Part shown: one piece after another, positions 8,893 to 17,407 of the stretch
Numbering within the stretch: the stretch's first letter is position 1
Layout: each line of letters begins with the position of its first letter
Source of the DNA: Pseudoalteromonas ostreae
GTDB taxonomy: Bacteria; Pseudomonadota; Gammaproteobacteria; Enterobacterales; Alteromonadaceae
Assembly: GCF_018069805.1 (NCBI RefSeq)
Contig: NZ_JAGPYN010000020.1
Span: 1-64,000 of the forward strand
Reading direction: 5' to 3'
DNA length: 64,000 bases
Notes under the pieces: model-generated
Databases searched by the model: none
Seen by the model: the letters and a program-made list of their open reading frames with translations, nothing else
What the model was told of the DNA's origin: nothing
Made by a program: the position numbers and the translations under genes

Positions 8893-9539
8893 GGGAGGAG
8901 AGTACGAAAATCAGTGACGCTCAAATAGTCACTGATTTCATTGTGCGGTTGTTTACTATCTGGGTTTGCAACCGCCAATAAATGGCCAATACCATATTCT
9001 TTTGCGGCGTTTAGTACCGCTAAACTGTCGTCAACGAACAGCGTACGCTGCTTATCAAAACCTAAATCGAGTTGTACTTGCTGCCACAAGCTTTGCTGCT
9101 CTTTACTCACACCATATTGATGAGTCGACACCACACCATCTAAATAGTTATCAATATCAGTTTTTTCAAACTTGAGCATGACACTTTCCGGATGTGCGTT
9201 GGTAAGTAAAATCAACTCTTTATCCGCTTTTCGCAGCGACGTTAAAAATGCTGGTACATCCTCACGCATTTTAATGAGGTGCTGATGCTGATATTTTAGC
9301 TCCATAATAGGTAAATTAAGTTGTTGTTCCCAGTAATCTAAGCAATACCATTGGATTTGACCGCTAACGGCTTGATAGCGTTTTAATATATCCGCTTGGG
9401 CTTGTGCCAAACTAATATTCTTTGCGATAGCGAGTTGCTCAGGGATCACTGTCAGCCAAAAGTGAGTATCAAAGTGGAGATCGAGCAAAGTACCATCCAT
9501 ATCTAGCAGCACAGTATCGATTTTTGACCAATTTAACAT
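8889..9539 (-). CDS. yrfG: GMP/IMP nucleotidase YrfG (HAD family)
   Basis: 216 residues. HAD phosphatase motifs: motif I LLDMDGTLLDL with both catalytic Asp, motif II LLTNAHPESV, motif III Lys in VSKEQQ, motif IV LFVDDSLAVL. The sequence WYCLDYWEQQL is characteristic of YrfG, which dephosphorylates GMP and IMP. In E. coli it lies close to nudE; here the two are divergent with a 55-base gap, so the neighbourhood is conserved. Tail-to-tail overlap with the dUTPase gene. Confidence 0.92.
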   Translation of the reverse strand: MLNWSKIDTVLLDMDGTLLDLHFDTHFWLTVIPEQLAIAKNISLAQAQADILKRYQAVSGQIQWYCLDYWEQQLNLPIMELKYQHQHLIKMREDVPAFLTSLRKADKELILLTNAHPESVMLKFEKTDIDNYLDGVVSTHQYGVSKEQQSLWQQVQLDLGFDKQRTLFVDDSLAVLNAAKEYGIGHLLAVANPDSKQPHNEISDYLSVTDFRTLLP

Positions 9540-9594
9540 AGGAATTTCATCTTATAGGGTTTATTATTGAACTAACTGCCATGATAGCAAATTA

Positions 9595-10173
9595 ATGCCA
9601 ATGACACAGAAAAAGCACCCAACACCACCACAAATTCTTCGCACCGAAGTTGTTGCTAAAAGCCGATTATTTACGGTGGAATCACTTGAATTAAAGTTTT
9701 CAAATGACGAGCAGCGTCAATACGAACGGATCCGTGGCGGTGGCCGAGGGGCTGTAATGATAGTGCCATTAACAGCTGATAATGAATTACTGTTAGTGCG
9801 AGAATATTGTGCTGGCACTAATGATTATCAACTAGGCTTCCCAAAGGGCTTAATTGATCCTGGTGAAACACCAGAGCAAGCAGCAAACCGAGAATTAAAA
9901 GAAGAAGTTGGCTTTGGTGCTGAGCAACTTCAGCCACTTAAAGTGGTTTCAATGGCACCCAGTTACTTTAATGCGACTATGCACATATTGTTTGCGCAAC
10001 AACTTTATCCGCAAACTTTAGTTGGGGACGAGCCAGAACCATTAGTGGTTGTTAAGTGGCCATTAACCGATTGGCAGTCATTATTACAACAATCAGACTT
10101 CACTGAAGCACGAAGCGTTGCAGCTTTGCTATTATTAACTAAGCATTTAGAATCAGGAGCTGCGAATGATTGA
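9595..10173 (+). CDS. nudE: ADP compounds hydrolase NudE
   Basis: 192 residues. Nudix hydrolase acting on ADP-ribose, NADH and diadenosine phosphates. The Nudix box is intact: G-LIDPG-E at about residues 83-89 followed by RELKEEVGFG. Family-specific blocks RLFTVESLELKFSN and MAPSYFNATM match NudE. The ATG at 9601 is an equally possible start. The last eight bases overlap cysQ, so the two are translationally coupled. Confidence 0.93.
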   Translation: MPMTQKKHPTPPQILRTEVVAKSRLFTVESLELKFSNDEQRQYERIRGGGRGAVMIVPLTADNELLLVREYCAGTNDYQLGFPKGLIDPGETPEQAANRELKEEVGFGAEQLQPLKVVSMAPSYFNATMHILFAQQLYPQTLVGDEPEPLVVVKWPLTDWQSLLQQSDFTEARSVAALLLLTKHLESGAAND

Positions 10174-10963
10174 ATTACTTGAGCCATGTATTGAGCTTGC
10201 GCAAAGCGCTGGTGCTGCGATTATGGCTATTTACAAGAAAGATGATATTGGCCAGCAAGAAAAGTCAGATCACACACCTGTCACTAAAGCCGATTTAGCC
10301 GCTAACGATGTGTTAGTTGCTGGATTAACAGCACTAGCGCCAGATATTCCTATTATGTCAGAAGAAACACCAATCCCTGCTTTAGCAGATAGGCAAGATT
10401 GGCAGCGCTATTGGTTACTCGATCCAATGGACGGTACCGGTGAGTTTATTTTAGAAAGCGGCGACTTTGCGGTAAATATCGCTTTGATTGAAAACAATCG
10501 CCCAGTGCTTGGGGTGATTTATTGGCCAGCGAAAGAGACAACTTATTTTGCCAGTTATCAAAATGGTGCATTTAAGCGTGTCGATGGCGTAGAGCAGCAG
10601 ATCAATGTTGCCACTCCAGATAACTTAACTTTGGCTGTTAGTCGTCGTCAAAAAATTGAAGCTGTTAGTCAATACTTGAACGCGCAGTTTACAACAGTTG
10701 CTGTAGGTTCATGCTCTTTAAAAGCATGTATTGTTGCAGAGGGTAAAGCTGACTGTTTTTTACGGATAGGGCCAACAGGTGAGTGGGATACGGGAGCATC
10801 GCAAATAATTGTTGAAGAAGCAGGTGGCTGTATTACTGATGCTGAATTTAATCCATTAACCTACAATCAGCGTGAGAGTACAGAGAACCCTGACTTTATA
10901 GTGATGGGTCACCCTGATTGGGAGTGGCAAAAAATGATCAGTCCACACCAAAGAGCGCTTTAA
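10166..10963 (+). CDS. cysQ: 3'(2'),5'-bisphosphate nucleotidase CysQ
   Basis: 265 residues. Removes phosphate from 3'-phosphoadenosine 5'-phosphate, the by-product of sulfate assimilation, in the cytoplasm. Inositol monophosphatase superfamily motifs are present: SDHTPVTKAD, MSEETP with the metal-binding Glu, the metal site LDPMDGTGEF (usually LDPLDGTKEF), and EWDTGASQIIVEEAGG near the end. Translation starts inside nudE. Confidence 0.94.
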   Translation: MIELLEPCIELAQSAGAAIMAIYKKDDIGQQEKSDHTPVTKADLAANDVLVAGLTALAPDIPIMSEETPIPALADRQDWQRYWLLDPMDGTGEFILESGDFAVNIALIENNRPVLGVIYWPAKETTYFASYQNGAFKRVDGVEQQINVATPDNLTLAVSRRQKIEAVSQYLNAQFTTVAVGSCSLKACIVAEGKADCFLRIGPTGEWDTGASQIIVEEAGGCITDAEFNPLTYNQRESTENPDFIVMGHPDWEWQKMISPHQRAL

Positions 10964-11017
10964 TTACTCTGTTTGTTTGCTTTTTGTTCGGTTGAACAGC
11001 TTTAAGCAGTTTAACTG

Positions 11018-11045
11018 TTGCATTATAATATGATTCCTATACTAT
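11018..11045 (+). promoter_or_regulatory. candidate stable-RNA promoter for the initiator tRNA array
   Basis: TTGCAT at 11018-11023 and TACTAT at 11040-11045 are 16 bases apart, followed by the GC-rich discriminator AGCGCTCTC. Such discriminators mark stringently controlled tRNA and rRNA promoters. The first tRNA starts 60 bases further on. Confidence 0.55.
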
Positions 11046-11105
11046 AGCGCTCTCTTCGAAACAGGCTCGCAAATAACGCGAAACAGTTGAAAAAGAAATT
11101 ACAGG

Positions 11106-11182
<77 letters not shown>

Positions 11183-11260
11183 ATTCTTTTAAAGAAGCGG
11201 TTACTGTAAACTCTTGGTGAGAGTTAAAAATCACTAGTCGATAGACTTAAAATATACAGG

Positions 11261-11337
<77 letters not shown>

Positions 11338-11403
11338 ATTCTTTAGTGAGTTGGCTGACTTCTTTAATTAAGTAAGAAGTAAAATAACACTTAATATTTC
11401 AGG

Positions 11404-11480
<77 letters not shown>

Positions 11481-11510
11481 ACTGAAATTACAATGTAGAA
11501 TATTAAACAG

Positions 11511-11533
11511 ACACGCCTAAAGCGTGTTTTTTT
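11511..11533 (+). terminator. terminator of the initiator tRNA array (unit A)
   Basis: Stem ACACGC (11511-11516) with GCGTGT (11522-11527), loop CTAAA, followed by seven T in all. Confidence 0.85.
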
Positions 11534-11557
11534 ATGCCTGAAACTCAGTGAAATAAA

Positions 11558-11625
11558 TAGCTCGTCGGTCTCAGCTCTACATGAGCCAGCAAAGGCCATC
11601 TATTTAAATCCGGCTCCCGCAACCA
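11558..11625 (+). pseudogene. initiator tRNA remnant A
   Basis: The first bases (TAGCTCGTCGG) and last 20 bases match the initiator tRNA, including the CCA end, but the anticodon arm is gone and no cloverleaf can form. It lies downstream of the terminator, so it is probably not a functional tRNA. Confidence 0.8.
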
Positions 11626-11654
11626 CTGAAATAAAAAATAGTAAGATTAAACAG

Positions 11655-11677
11655 ACATGCCTAAAGCGTGTTTTTTT
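11655..11677 (+). terminator. second copy of the tRNA terminator (unit B)
   Basis: Stem ACATGC with GCGTGT, containing one G-T wobble compared with the first copy, loop CTAAA, then a T run. The change keeps pairing. Confidence 0.75.
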
Positions 11678-11701
11678 ATGCCTGAAACTCAGTGAAATAA
11701 A

Positions 11702-11769
11702 TAGCTCGTCGGTCTCAGCTCTACATTAGCCAGCAAAGGCCATCTATTTAAATCCGGCTCCCGCAACCA
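11702..11769 (+). pseudogene. initiator tRNA remnant B
   Basis: Nearly the same as remnant A, 144 bases downstream; it carries ATT where remnant A has ATG in the middle. It has the same intact T-arm/acceptor end and the same loss of the anticodon arm. Confidence 0.8.
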
Positions 11770-11835
11770 CTGAAATAAAGTAAGACAAATTAAATAGGTA
11801 TTGTTGATGAGTGCTTTTTCATGGCAGTATTTTGA

Positions 11836-11967
11836 TAGAACATAGAACATAGAACATAGAACATAGAACATAGAACATAGAACATAGAACATAGAACATA
11901 GAACATAGAACATAGAACATAGAACATAGAACATAGAACATAGAACATAGAACATAGAACATAGAAC
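11836..11967. repeat. heptanucleotide tandem array, TAGAACA x about 19
   Basis: 132 bases of perfect 7-base repeats (18.9 copies) without a single interruption. The array ends five bases before the stop codon of the minus-strand membrane protein gene at 11973. A 7-base unit is not a multiple of three, so copy-number change would shift any frame crossing it. The purity suggests recent expansion by slipped-strand synthesis. Confidence 0.97.
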
Positions 11968-11972
11968 CTTGG

Positions 11973-12245
11973 CTATTTCCAAAGATCAGGATCTTCTTCT
12001 GGACGGGAATCTTTTCTGTCTAATACCTGCGAAAAGCGATTAGCAAAGATACCTAAGTAGCCCCAAGCGGCGAAGAATAGTGCGATGGCTAAAATTACTA
12101 AGCCGATGATTTGTAAGCTGTAGTGACTATAATAGCCGAGGGTGATTAATATCACGGCTAGCACAAACAGTGCTAGGCCGCGTAGAAAGCGCTTTAAGCT
12201 GAGCTTAGGCTCTGAACCTAAGCGATATATCAGCGGCTTTAGCAT
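11973..12245 (-). CDS. small two-span membrane protein, unknown function
   Basis: 90 residues. Two adjacent hydrophobic segments (residues about 24-45 and 46-66) follow a basic N-terminus (KLSLKRFLRG), and the C-terminus is charged (DRKDSRPEEDPD). It lies 12 bases downstream of nfuA on the same strand and is probably co-transcribed with it. I do not recognise a family. Its 3' end abuts the heptanucleotide array. Confidence 0.65.
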   Translation of the reverse strand: MLKPLIYRLGSEPKLSLKRFLRGLALFVLAVILITLGYYSHYSLQIIGLVILAIALFFAAWGYLGIFANRFSQVLDRKDSRPEEDPDLWK

Positions 12246-12257
12246 GACTGCCTACTA

Positions 12258-12833
12258 TTAATAGTAAGAATGATCGCCAGCTTTGTGATCAGTAATATCA
12301 GCAACACCGGTGATTTCATCGAACTTAGCAATCATTTCTTTTTCAATGCCTTCTTTTAGTGTGACATCGATCATAGAACAACCATTACAGCCACCGCCAA
12401 ATTGAAGAACAGCAATACCTTCAGCAGTTACTTCTACAAGGCTTACTTGGCCGCCATGGTTAGCAAGCTGAGGGTTAACCTCTGTTTCTAACATGTGTTG
12501 AATACGTTCGTTAAGTCCTGCGTCATCACCGATTTTACGGGCTTTAGCATTAGGGGCTTTAAGTGTTAACTGGGTGCCCATTTTATCGGTAACGAAATCG
12601 ATTTCAGCTTCTTCTAAAAATGGCGCGCTTTCTGTGTCAACTACAGCATCAAAGCCGTTAAAAGGAAGACGAATATCGGTGGCTTCTACTGCATCTTCAG
12701 GGCAGTAAGATACACCACATTCCGCTTGTGATGTGCCAGGGTTAACAACAAATACGCGAATATTTGTTTTTTCAGCTTGGTCAGCTAATAATTTTGCAAA
12801 ATGCGATTGTGCGGTTTCGGAAATAGAAATCAT
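12258..12833 (-). CDS. nfuA: Fe-S cluster carrier NfuA
   Basis: 191 residues, the same length as E. coli NfuA, with the start at ATG 12833 ([16 protein letters not shown] matches the family start). The N-terminal degenerate A-type domain includes [15 protein letters not shown]; the C-terminal Nfu domain has the cluster-binding CxxC in [18 protein letters not shown]. It delivers 4Fe-4S clusters to target enzymes, especially under oxidative stress or iron lack. The bioH-gntX-nfuA order of E. coli is kept here except for an inserted peptidase gene. Confidence 0.96.
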   Translation of the reverse strand: MISISETAQSHFAKLLADQAEKTNIRVFVVNPGTSQAECGVSYCPEDAVEATDIRLPFNGFDAVVDTESAPFLEEAEIDFVTDKMGTQLTLKAPNAKARKIGDDAGLNERIQHMLETEVNPQLANHGGQVSLVEVTAEGIAVLQFGGGCNGCSMIDVTLKEGIEKEMIAKFDEITGVADITDHKAGDHSYY

Positions 12834-13244
12834 AAAAACAACTATACTGTATAGAGCGTGCTGGCCTTTCGAGATTGCCTTTGCAGCAGTGTGTTTGGTT
12901 TTTAGGCAAGGCGGAACACGTTTAGTGTAGTTCACTACGTAAATCGTGTGATAACGCAGTTTAAAAGCCAAACACGCGCTGCCCGAAGGGTTCGGCCTAG
13001 GAATGCCTTACTCTTTGTTGCTCGGACTTTACATAGAAAAACTATGCTACAGTCCTCGCGCTTCGATTAAGACACATCTAGGTTGAACAAATCCAATCCT
13101 GAAAGGTCAACACGCTCTTCATTACTCGGATACTGGTTATCATACTCCGCTCATCGCGTTGTCGCCAGTGTTGAGCGTAAAAATTTGGCATCTATTTTAA
13201 GCAATGGTAGCGTGCAAACATTGATCATTTACTGAGTGTTTTCT
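12834..13244. other. 411-base spacer with palindromic repeat-like sequence
   Basis: No gene. It contains several inverted repeats: arms GTGTTTGG.TTTTTA (from 12891) and TAAAAGCCAAACAC (to 12975) enclosing an inner hairpin ACACG.TTTAGTGTAGT / ACTACGTAAAT.CGTGT around 12916-12949; CATAG-AAAAA-CTATG near 13032-13046; and CTATACTGTATAG at 12842-12854 just before nfuA. The mix of nested palindromes and GC-richer blocks in an AT-rich genome looks like an interspersed repeat family. Confidence 0.6.
12891..12975. repeat. nested inverted repeat (possible interspersed element)
   Basis: Outer arms of about 14 bases with one mismatch enclose a second, shorter hairpin, so the transcript would fold into a long cruciform on either strand. 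It lies between the divergent nfuA and M14 peptidase genes. Identity as a genome-wide repeat is inferred from structure only. Confidence 0.5.
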
Positions 13245-15797
13245 ATGCGTTTGATAATAACAATATTTACACTATTGCTAAGTTTTTCTTGTTTAGCACA
13301 ACCGCTTTCATATTATTTCAATGATGATGTGAAATTTGATCCAACTATTCCCACTCCTGAGCAGGTTTTAGGCTATGAAGTCGGGCAGTGGCACGTACGT
13401 CATGATCAACTCGTTCGTTATATGGAAATATTGGCACAAAAAAGTGACCGTATTAATTTTGAAGTGATTGGTCGTACCCATGAGCAGCGCCCGCTCGTTA
13501 TGCTAACTATCACCGCAGCTGATAAGTTGGCGAATGTGGAGCAAACACGTAAGGCGCACTTGGCTCGTTTAGCCGATCCAGAAAAAGCCAAAGAAACCGA
13601 TCAGCCAGCGGTCGTTTGGATGGGTTATAGCGTTCATGGCAATGAATCTTCTGGTAGTAATTCAGCCTTGCTGGTGGCGTATTATTTAGCTGCGGCGCAA
13701 GGTAAAGAAATTGATACGTTATTAAATAACACGGTTATTTTACTCGATCCTTCATTAAACCCCGATGGTTTAGCACGCTTTGCGAATTGGGCGAATAGTA
13801 ATCGCGGTATGAACTTATCGTCTGATCCACAAACTCGGGAGCATATTGAAAGCTGGCCAAGTAGCCGTACTAACCATTACTGGTTTGATTTAAATCGTGA
13901 TTGGTTGCTGCTACAACACCCTGAATCACGTGCTCGTATTGCTAAGTTTCATTACTGGAAACCCAATATCCTTACTGATTTCCATGAAATGGGTCCCAAC
14001 AGCACTTTTTTCTTTCAGCCAGGTATTCCATCACGTAAGCACCCGATCACCCCTGATGAAAATGTTAGCCTTACTAAGGCAATAGGTAACTATCATGCCA
14101 AAACATTGGATGAACACAACGCGTTATATTTTACCGAAGAAAGCTTTGATGATTTTTACTATGGCAAAGGTTCAACTTATCCAGATGTAAATGGTGGTGT
14201 GGGTATTTTATTTGAGCAAGCAAGTTCTCGTGGTCATCTGCAAGAAACCATAAATGGACCGCTGAGTTTTGCATTTACGATTAAAAACCAGCTGCTTACG
14301 AGCCTATCTACATTTCAGGCTGCGATAGATAATCGCCAAGCATTACTCGATTACCAAGCTAGTTTTTACAATAATGCTATAGAGCTTGCTAATGATGAAG
14401 ATTATAAAGGTTATGTAGTGCAAGGCGGTGCAGATACAACACGTAGCGCACTTTTTTTAGATTTATTGAAACAGCATCAGATCAAAGCTTATCCACTTAA
14501 TAAAGCAGTAAAAGCGGATGGTAAGAATTTTTCTGCGAAAAGTTATTTTGTGCCATTAGCCCAGCCGCAATATCGCTTAGTTAAAGCCATTTTTAGTGAG
14601 CAAAAGCGTTTTGTTGATAACACTTTTTATGATGTATCCGGCTGGACGTTAGCCCATGCTTTTAACTTGGAGTTTGCAGCAATCAAAAGTGGCTGGGGCT
14701 TAGACGTTAGTAAGAATGCATGGCAACAACCTGAAAAACCACAATTTGCTGAGTTAGATGCACAGTATGCGTTTGGCTTTAAATGGGATAATTATTTAGC
14801 TCCGAAAATGCTTAATAAATTATTACAGCAAGGTGTGCAAGCTCGTGTGGCGCTCAGCCCGTTATCAGCTAAATCGCTTGCAAGTACACAGGAATTTGCT
14901 GCGGGTAGTATTATTATTCCTGCAGGGATTCAAAAAAATCCGCAATGGGTGTCGTTATTAAATAGTGCACAAAATGAGTTTGGTATTGCGATTACGCCTA
15001 TTACTTCTGGCTTAACGGCAAAGGGTGTCGATTTAGGCTCGCGGACGTTAGCGGTAGTTAAAGCGCCGAAAGTATTACTCGTTGGTGGCCAAGGGACTAG
15101 TCAATATGAAGTAGGTGAAGTGTGGTATTACTTAGACCGTTTTGTTGGTGTGGCACCTACCATTGTGGAAATGGAACGTTTTGGTAATTTAGAGCTTAGC
15201 AATTACAGCCACATTGTTTTGGCTCATGGAAATTACAATAAGCTTTCAGATGCTGACAAAATAGCAATTAAAACTTGGGTACGTAAAGGTGGAGTTATTT
15301 GGGGCCATAAAGGTGGGGCTAAGTTTTTAGTCGATCAACAACTATTAAAAACCAGTTATTTATCACGGCGAGATGTTGCCAGCGCCTTCAAAACGGATGG
15401 CTTAAACTATGGTGATAAAGATCATTTAGCTGGGCGTCAACGTATTGCTGGAGCGATATTTAATACTAAAGCCGATTTAACGCACCCACTTACTTTTTCA
15501 TTACAGCGTGACACCTTACCAGTATTTAAAAATAGTACTTGGTTACTTGAAATGTCAGCTGCACCATTTGTAAATGTGTTGCAGTATACGCAAAAGCCAT
15601 TACTAGCGGGCTTTACCGATGATGTGAATGTTGAGCAAGTAGCGGGAGCGGCTGGTTTAGTGGCACATTCGTATGGTCGTGGCAGTGTGATTGGTATGAC
15701 AGATGATCCGGTATTTAGGGGCTATTGGTACGGCACCAGTCGTTTATTGAGCAATGCATTGTTTTTTGGTCACACATTTAGAGCGAATGCCGATTAA
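13245..15797 (+). CDS. secreted M14 family zinc carboxypeptidase
   Basis: 850 residues from ATG 13245 (an in-frame GTG lies nine bases earlier). Signal peptide RLIITIFTLLLSFSCLAQ. The M14 catalytic domain follows: zinc ligands H and E in YSVHGNESSGSN (about residue 132), substrate Arg/Asn region NSNRGMNLSSDP and FDLNRDWLL, third zinc His in LTDFHEMGPNS. The C-terminal 400 residues hold a glutamine-amidotransferase-like region (VLAHGNYNKL, GGVIWGHKGGAKFL) seen in the long M14 peptidases of marine bacteria. Probably degrades peptides in the periplasm or outside the cell. It interrupts the otherwise conserved gntX-nfuA pair. Confidence 0.88.
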   Translation: MRLIITIFTLLLSFSCLAQPLSYYFNDDVKFDPTIPTPEQVLGYEVGQWHVRHDQLVRYMEILAQKSDRINFEVIGRTHEQRPLVMLTITAADKLANVEQTRKAHLARLADPEKAKETDQPAVVWMGYSVHGNESSGSNSALLVAYYLAAAQGKEIDTLLNNTVILLDPSLNPDGLARFANWANSNRGMNLSSDPQTREHIESWPSSRTNHYWFDLNRDWLLLQHPESRARIAKFHYWKPNILTDFHEMGPNSTFFFQPGIPSRKHPITPDENVSLTKAIGNYHAKTLDEHNALYFTEESFDDFYYGKGSTYPDVNGGVGILFEQASSRGHLQETINGPLSFAFTIKNQLLTSLSTFQAAIDNRQALLDYQASFYNNAIELANDEDYKGYVVQGGADTTRSALFLDLLKQHQIKAYPLNKAVKADGKNFSAKSYFVPLAQPQYRLVKAIFSEQKRFVDNTFYDVSGWTLAHAFNLEFAAIKSGWGLDVSKNAWQQPEKPQFAELDAQYAFGFKWDNYLAPKMLNKLLQQGVQARVALSPLSAKSLASTQEFAAGSIIIPAGIQKNPQWVSLLNSAQNEFGIAITPITSGLTAKGVDLGSRTLAVVKAPKVLLVGGQGTSQYEVGEVWYYLDRFVGVAPTIVEMERFGNLELSNYSHIVLAHGNYNKLSDADKIAIKTWVRKGGVIWGHKGGAKFLVDQQLLKTSYLSRRDVASAFKTDGLNYGDKDHLAGRQRIAGAIFNTKADLTHPLTFSLQRDTLPVFKNSTWLLEMSAAPFVNVLQYTQKPLLAGFTDDVNVEQVAGAAGLVAHSYGRGSVIGMTDDPVFRGYWYGTSRLLSNALFFGHTFRANAD

Positions 15798-15809
15798 TTA
15801 GCTTAAGTA

Positions 15810-16520
15810 TCAATGTCCTAATGGTGTTAAGCAGGTTACAAATGCCCAAACTTGCTTAGCACCAGCCTTTTTAAGGGCGACGGTCGCTGCATTAAGAGTT
15901 GCTCCTGTTGTCATCACATCATCAATGATAGCAACTGTTTTTCCGCTCATATCGGTATTACATATAAATGCGCCATGTAAGTTTTTTACTCGTTTAGCTT
16001 TGCTAAGTGATGACTGTGCTTGGGTCTTCTTTGTACGCTGTAAGCTCTGAGAATCAATATTTTCATTTACTAAACATGGCAACCAGCATTGTGATACTTG
16101 GTTAAAGCCTCGCTTTAAAAAACGCTGCTGATGTAGAGGTAAAATAATAAATAAATCTGGCCATATTTCGCTATTTTTTTTACTAACAGTTAGTTGTTGG
16201 CTAATAATTAACGACAATGCGTTTTTATAATGAATTTGGTTACTAAATTTAAGTTGTGTGAGCCAACCATCGAAAGGTGGACGATACCACGCGCAAGCGA
16301 ACAGATGATCGAATTGGCAATCAGGAAATAACTCAACCACATCTGGGCGATACAGTAAATTAGCATGTGTGGTTATATCTAATAGCGGCAAATCAGCTAA
16401 ACAGTGTTCGCATAAACTATGTTTGGTACGGATAATACTTTGGCATTGCACACAAAAAGAAGGAAAAAACCAATCGCCCAGCTGTTGAAAACATTGATGA
16501 AAAGCAGTCATTGCATTCAT
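15810..16520 (-). CDS. gntX: ComF/GntX family phosphoribosyltransferase-like protein
   Basis: 236 residues. N-terminal zinc-finger-like Cys pairs (CVQCQ and CEHC) precede a type I phosphoribosyltransferase fold with the PRPP loop VAIIDDVMTTGATL. E. coli GntX and the competence protein ComFC are relatives; the role is DNA uptake or use of DNA as nutrient. It is divergent from bioH with a 49-base gap, an arrangement kept from E. coli. Confidence 0.9.
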   Translation of the reverse strand: MNAMTAFHQCFQQLGDWFFPSFCVQCQSIIRTKHSLCEHCLADLPLLDITTHANLLYRPDVVELFPDCQFDHLFACAWYRPPFDGWLTQLKFSNQIHYKNALSLIISQQLTVSKKNSEIWPDLFIILPLHQQRFLKRGFNQVSQCWLPCLVNENIDSQSLQRTKKTQAQSSLSKAKRVKNLHGAFICNTDMSGKTVAIIDDVMTTGATLNAATVALKKAGAKQVWAFVTCLTPLGH

Positions 16521-16569
16521 TCCCTCAAACGCTATTATGAGCGCTAAGTTTGGAGCAAGGTTATAAAAA

Positions 16570-17307
16570 ATGCAAAATGAGCTGGTGTTATTACATGGTT
16601 GGGGGATGAATCAAGGCGTATGGCAGTTGATCTTGCCGGAGCTTCAATTTATGCATAACGATACAGTACGCAGTGTTGATTTACCCGGTTACGGTAATAA
16701 TCAAACATCGCCAAAGCCGTATACATTGCATGCCGCTGCATTACAATTAAGCAATCAATTACAGCCAAACACTACCTTAATGGGCTGGTCTTTAGGTGGT
16801 TTATTTGCTCTTTATATTGCAAAGCACTGGCCTGAAAAAGTCGCGAAAGTGATATTAGTTGCTGCAACTCCATTGTTTGCTGAAGGCGATGATTGGCCAG
16901 GAATTAAAGCAAGTGTATTAGCTGCATTTAAAGAGCAGTTAGTCACTCATCGTGAGAAAACCATCGATCGCTTTTTGGCAATACAAGCAATGGGCAGTGA
17001 AAATGCCCGAGATGATATTAAGCAACTTAAACAGTTACTCAATGAATTTCCGGCTCCACAAGAGTGCGCATTAACTGCTGGTTTAGATATTTTAAAGCAA
17101 GATGACTTACGCGATGCTTTTGCCTGTTGTCCAGTGCCGATCCGTGCTGTATTTGGCCGTTTAGATGCATTAGTACCGTATCGGGCAGTAACCAAAATGA
17201 AAGCTTTAAAACACGATTTTGAGTATGAAGTGATCGATAAAGCGTCACACGCACCTTTTATATCCCATAAAAAAGAGTTTTTATCTACCGTCAAATCAAT
17301 GCTTTGA
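16570..17307 (+). CDS. bioH: pimeloyl-ACP methyl ester esterase BioH
   Basis: 245 residues. Alpha/beta hydrolase that removes the methyl group from pimeloyl-ACP methyl ester in biotin synthesis. Oxyanion region LLHGWGMNQGVWQ at the N-terminus, nucleophile elbow GWSLGG, catalytic Asp in FGRLDALVP and catalytic His in ASHAPFISH. Start ATG 16570 follows CAAGG. The rest of the biotin genes are not in the window. Confidence 0.94.
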   Translation: MQNELVLLHGWGMNQGVWQLILPELQFMHNDTVRSVDLPGYGNNQTSPKPYTLHAAALQLSNQLQPNTTLMGWSLGGLFALYIAKHWPEKVAKVILVAATPLFAEGDDWPGIKASVLAAFKEQLVTHREKTIDRFLAIQAMGSENARDDIKQLKQLLNEFPAPQECALTAGLDILKQDDLRDAFACCPVPIRAVFGRLDALVPYRAVTKMKALKHDFEYEVIDKASHAPFISHKKEFLSTVKSML

Positions 17308-17379
17308 AAAGTAACTTCACGGTGGTTTGAAAAACTCTACAATAAAACTTTATTTTGACTATTTTATGAGCGATAATTA

Positions 17380-17396
17380 ACCAATATATCATTGGT
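17380..17396 (+). promoter_or_regulatory. hairpin abutting the ribosome binding site of the D0-like gene
   Basis: ACCAAT (17380-17385) pairs with ATTGGT (17391-17396) across ATATC. The right arm ends at the GGAGG ribosome site of the next gene, so folding would partly mask translation start. Confidence 0.4.
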
Positions 17397-17407
17397 GGAG
17401 GTGTTGT

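Larger units (their letters stand above)
11482..11769 (+). repeat. two tandem 144-bp units, each a terminator plus tRNA fragments
   Basis: Unit A is 11482-11625 and unit B 11626-11769. Each holds a CTGAAAT start, the hairpin with T run, a linker ATGCCTGAAACTCAGTGAAA, and then a corrupted tRNA piece: TAGCTCGTCGG from the D arm/anticodon side joined to AAATCCGGCTCCCGCAACCA, the exact T-arm and acceptor end of the upstream initiator tRNA. The anticodon stem is replaced by unrelated sequence. The units differ at several scattered positions, mostly in the first 25 bases. Confidence 0.85.

Noticed and set aside
11482..11769. Prophage or integrative element attachment site
   Set aside because: The tRNA 3' ends are duplicated, but no integrase or foreign gene is near; simple tandem duplication explains them.
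11836..11967. Heptamer array as a CRISPR
   Set aside because: There are no spacers; the unit is 7 bases and contiguous.
11689..11982. 97-residue open frame with MFYVLCS repeats on the minus strand
   Set aside because: It is only the translation of the heptamer array and of tRNA debris; the WLREPDLNRW end is the well-known artefact of reading through a tRNA.
12834..12971. 46-codon N-terminal extension of nfuA
   Set aside because: It lies in the palindromic spacer; NfuA homologues begin at MISIS, which gives the normal length.
17343..17376. FliA-type flagellar promoter before the D0-like gene
   Set aside because: A GCGATAA block is present, but the TAAA block is about 22 bases away instead of about 15.
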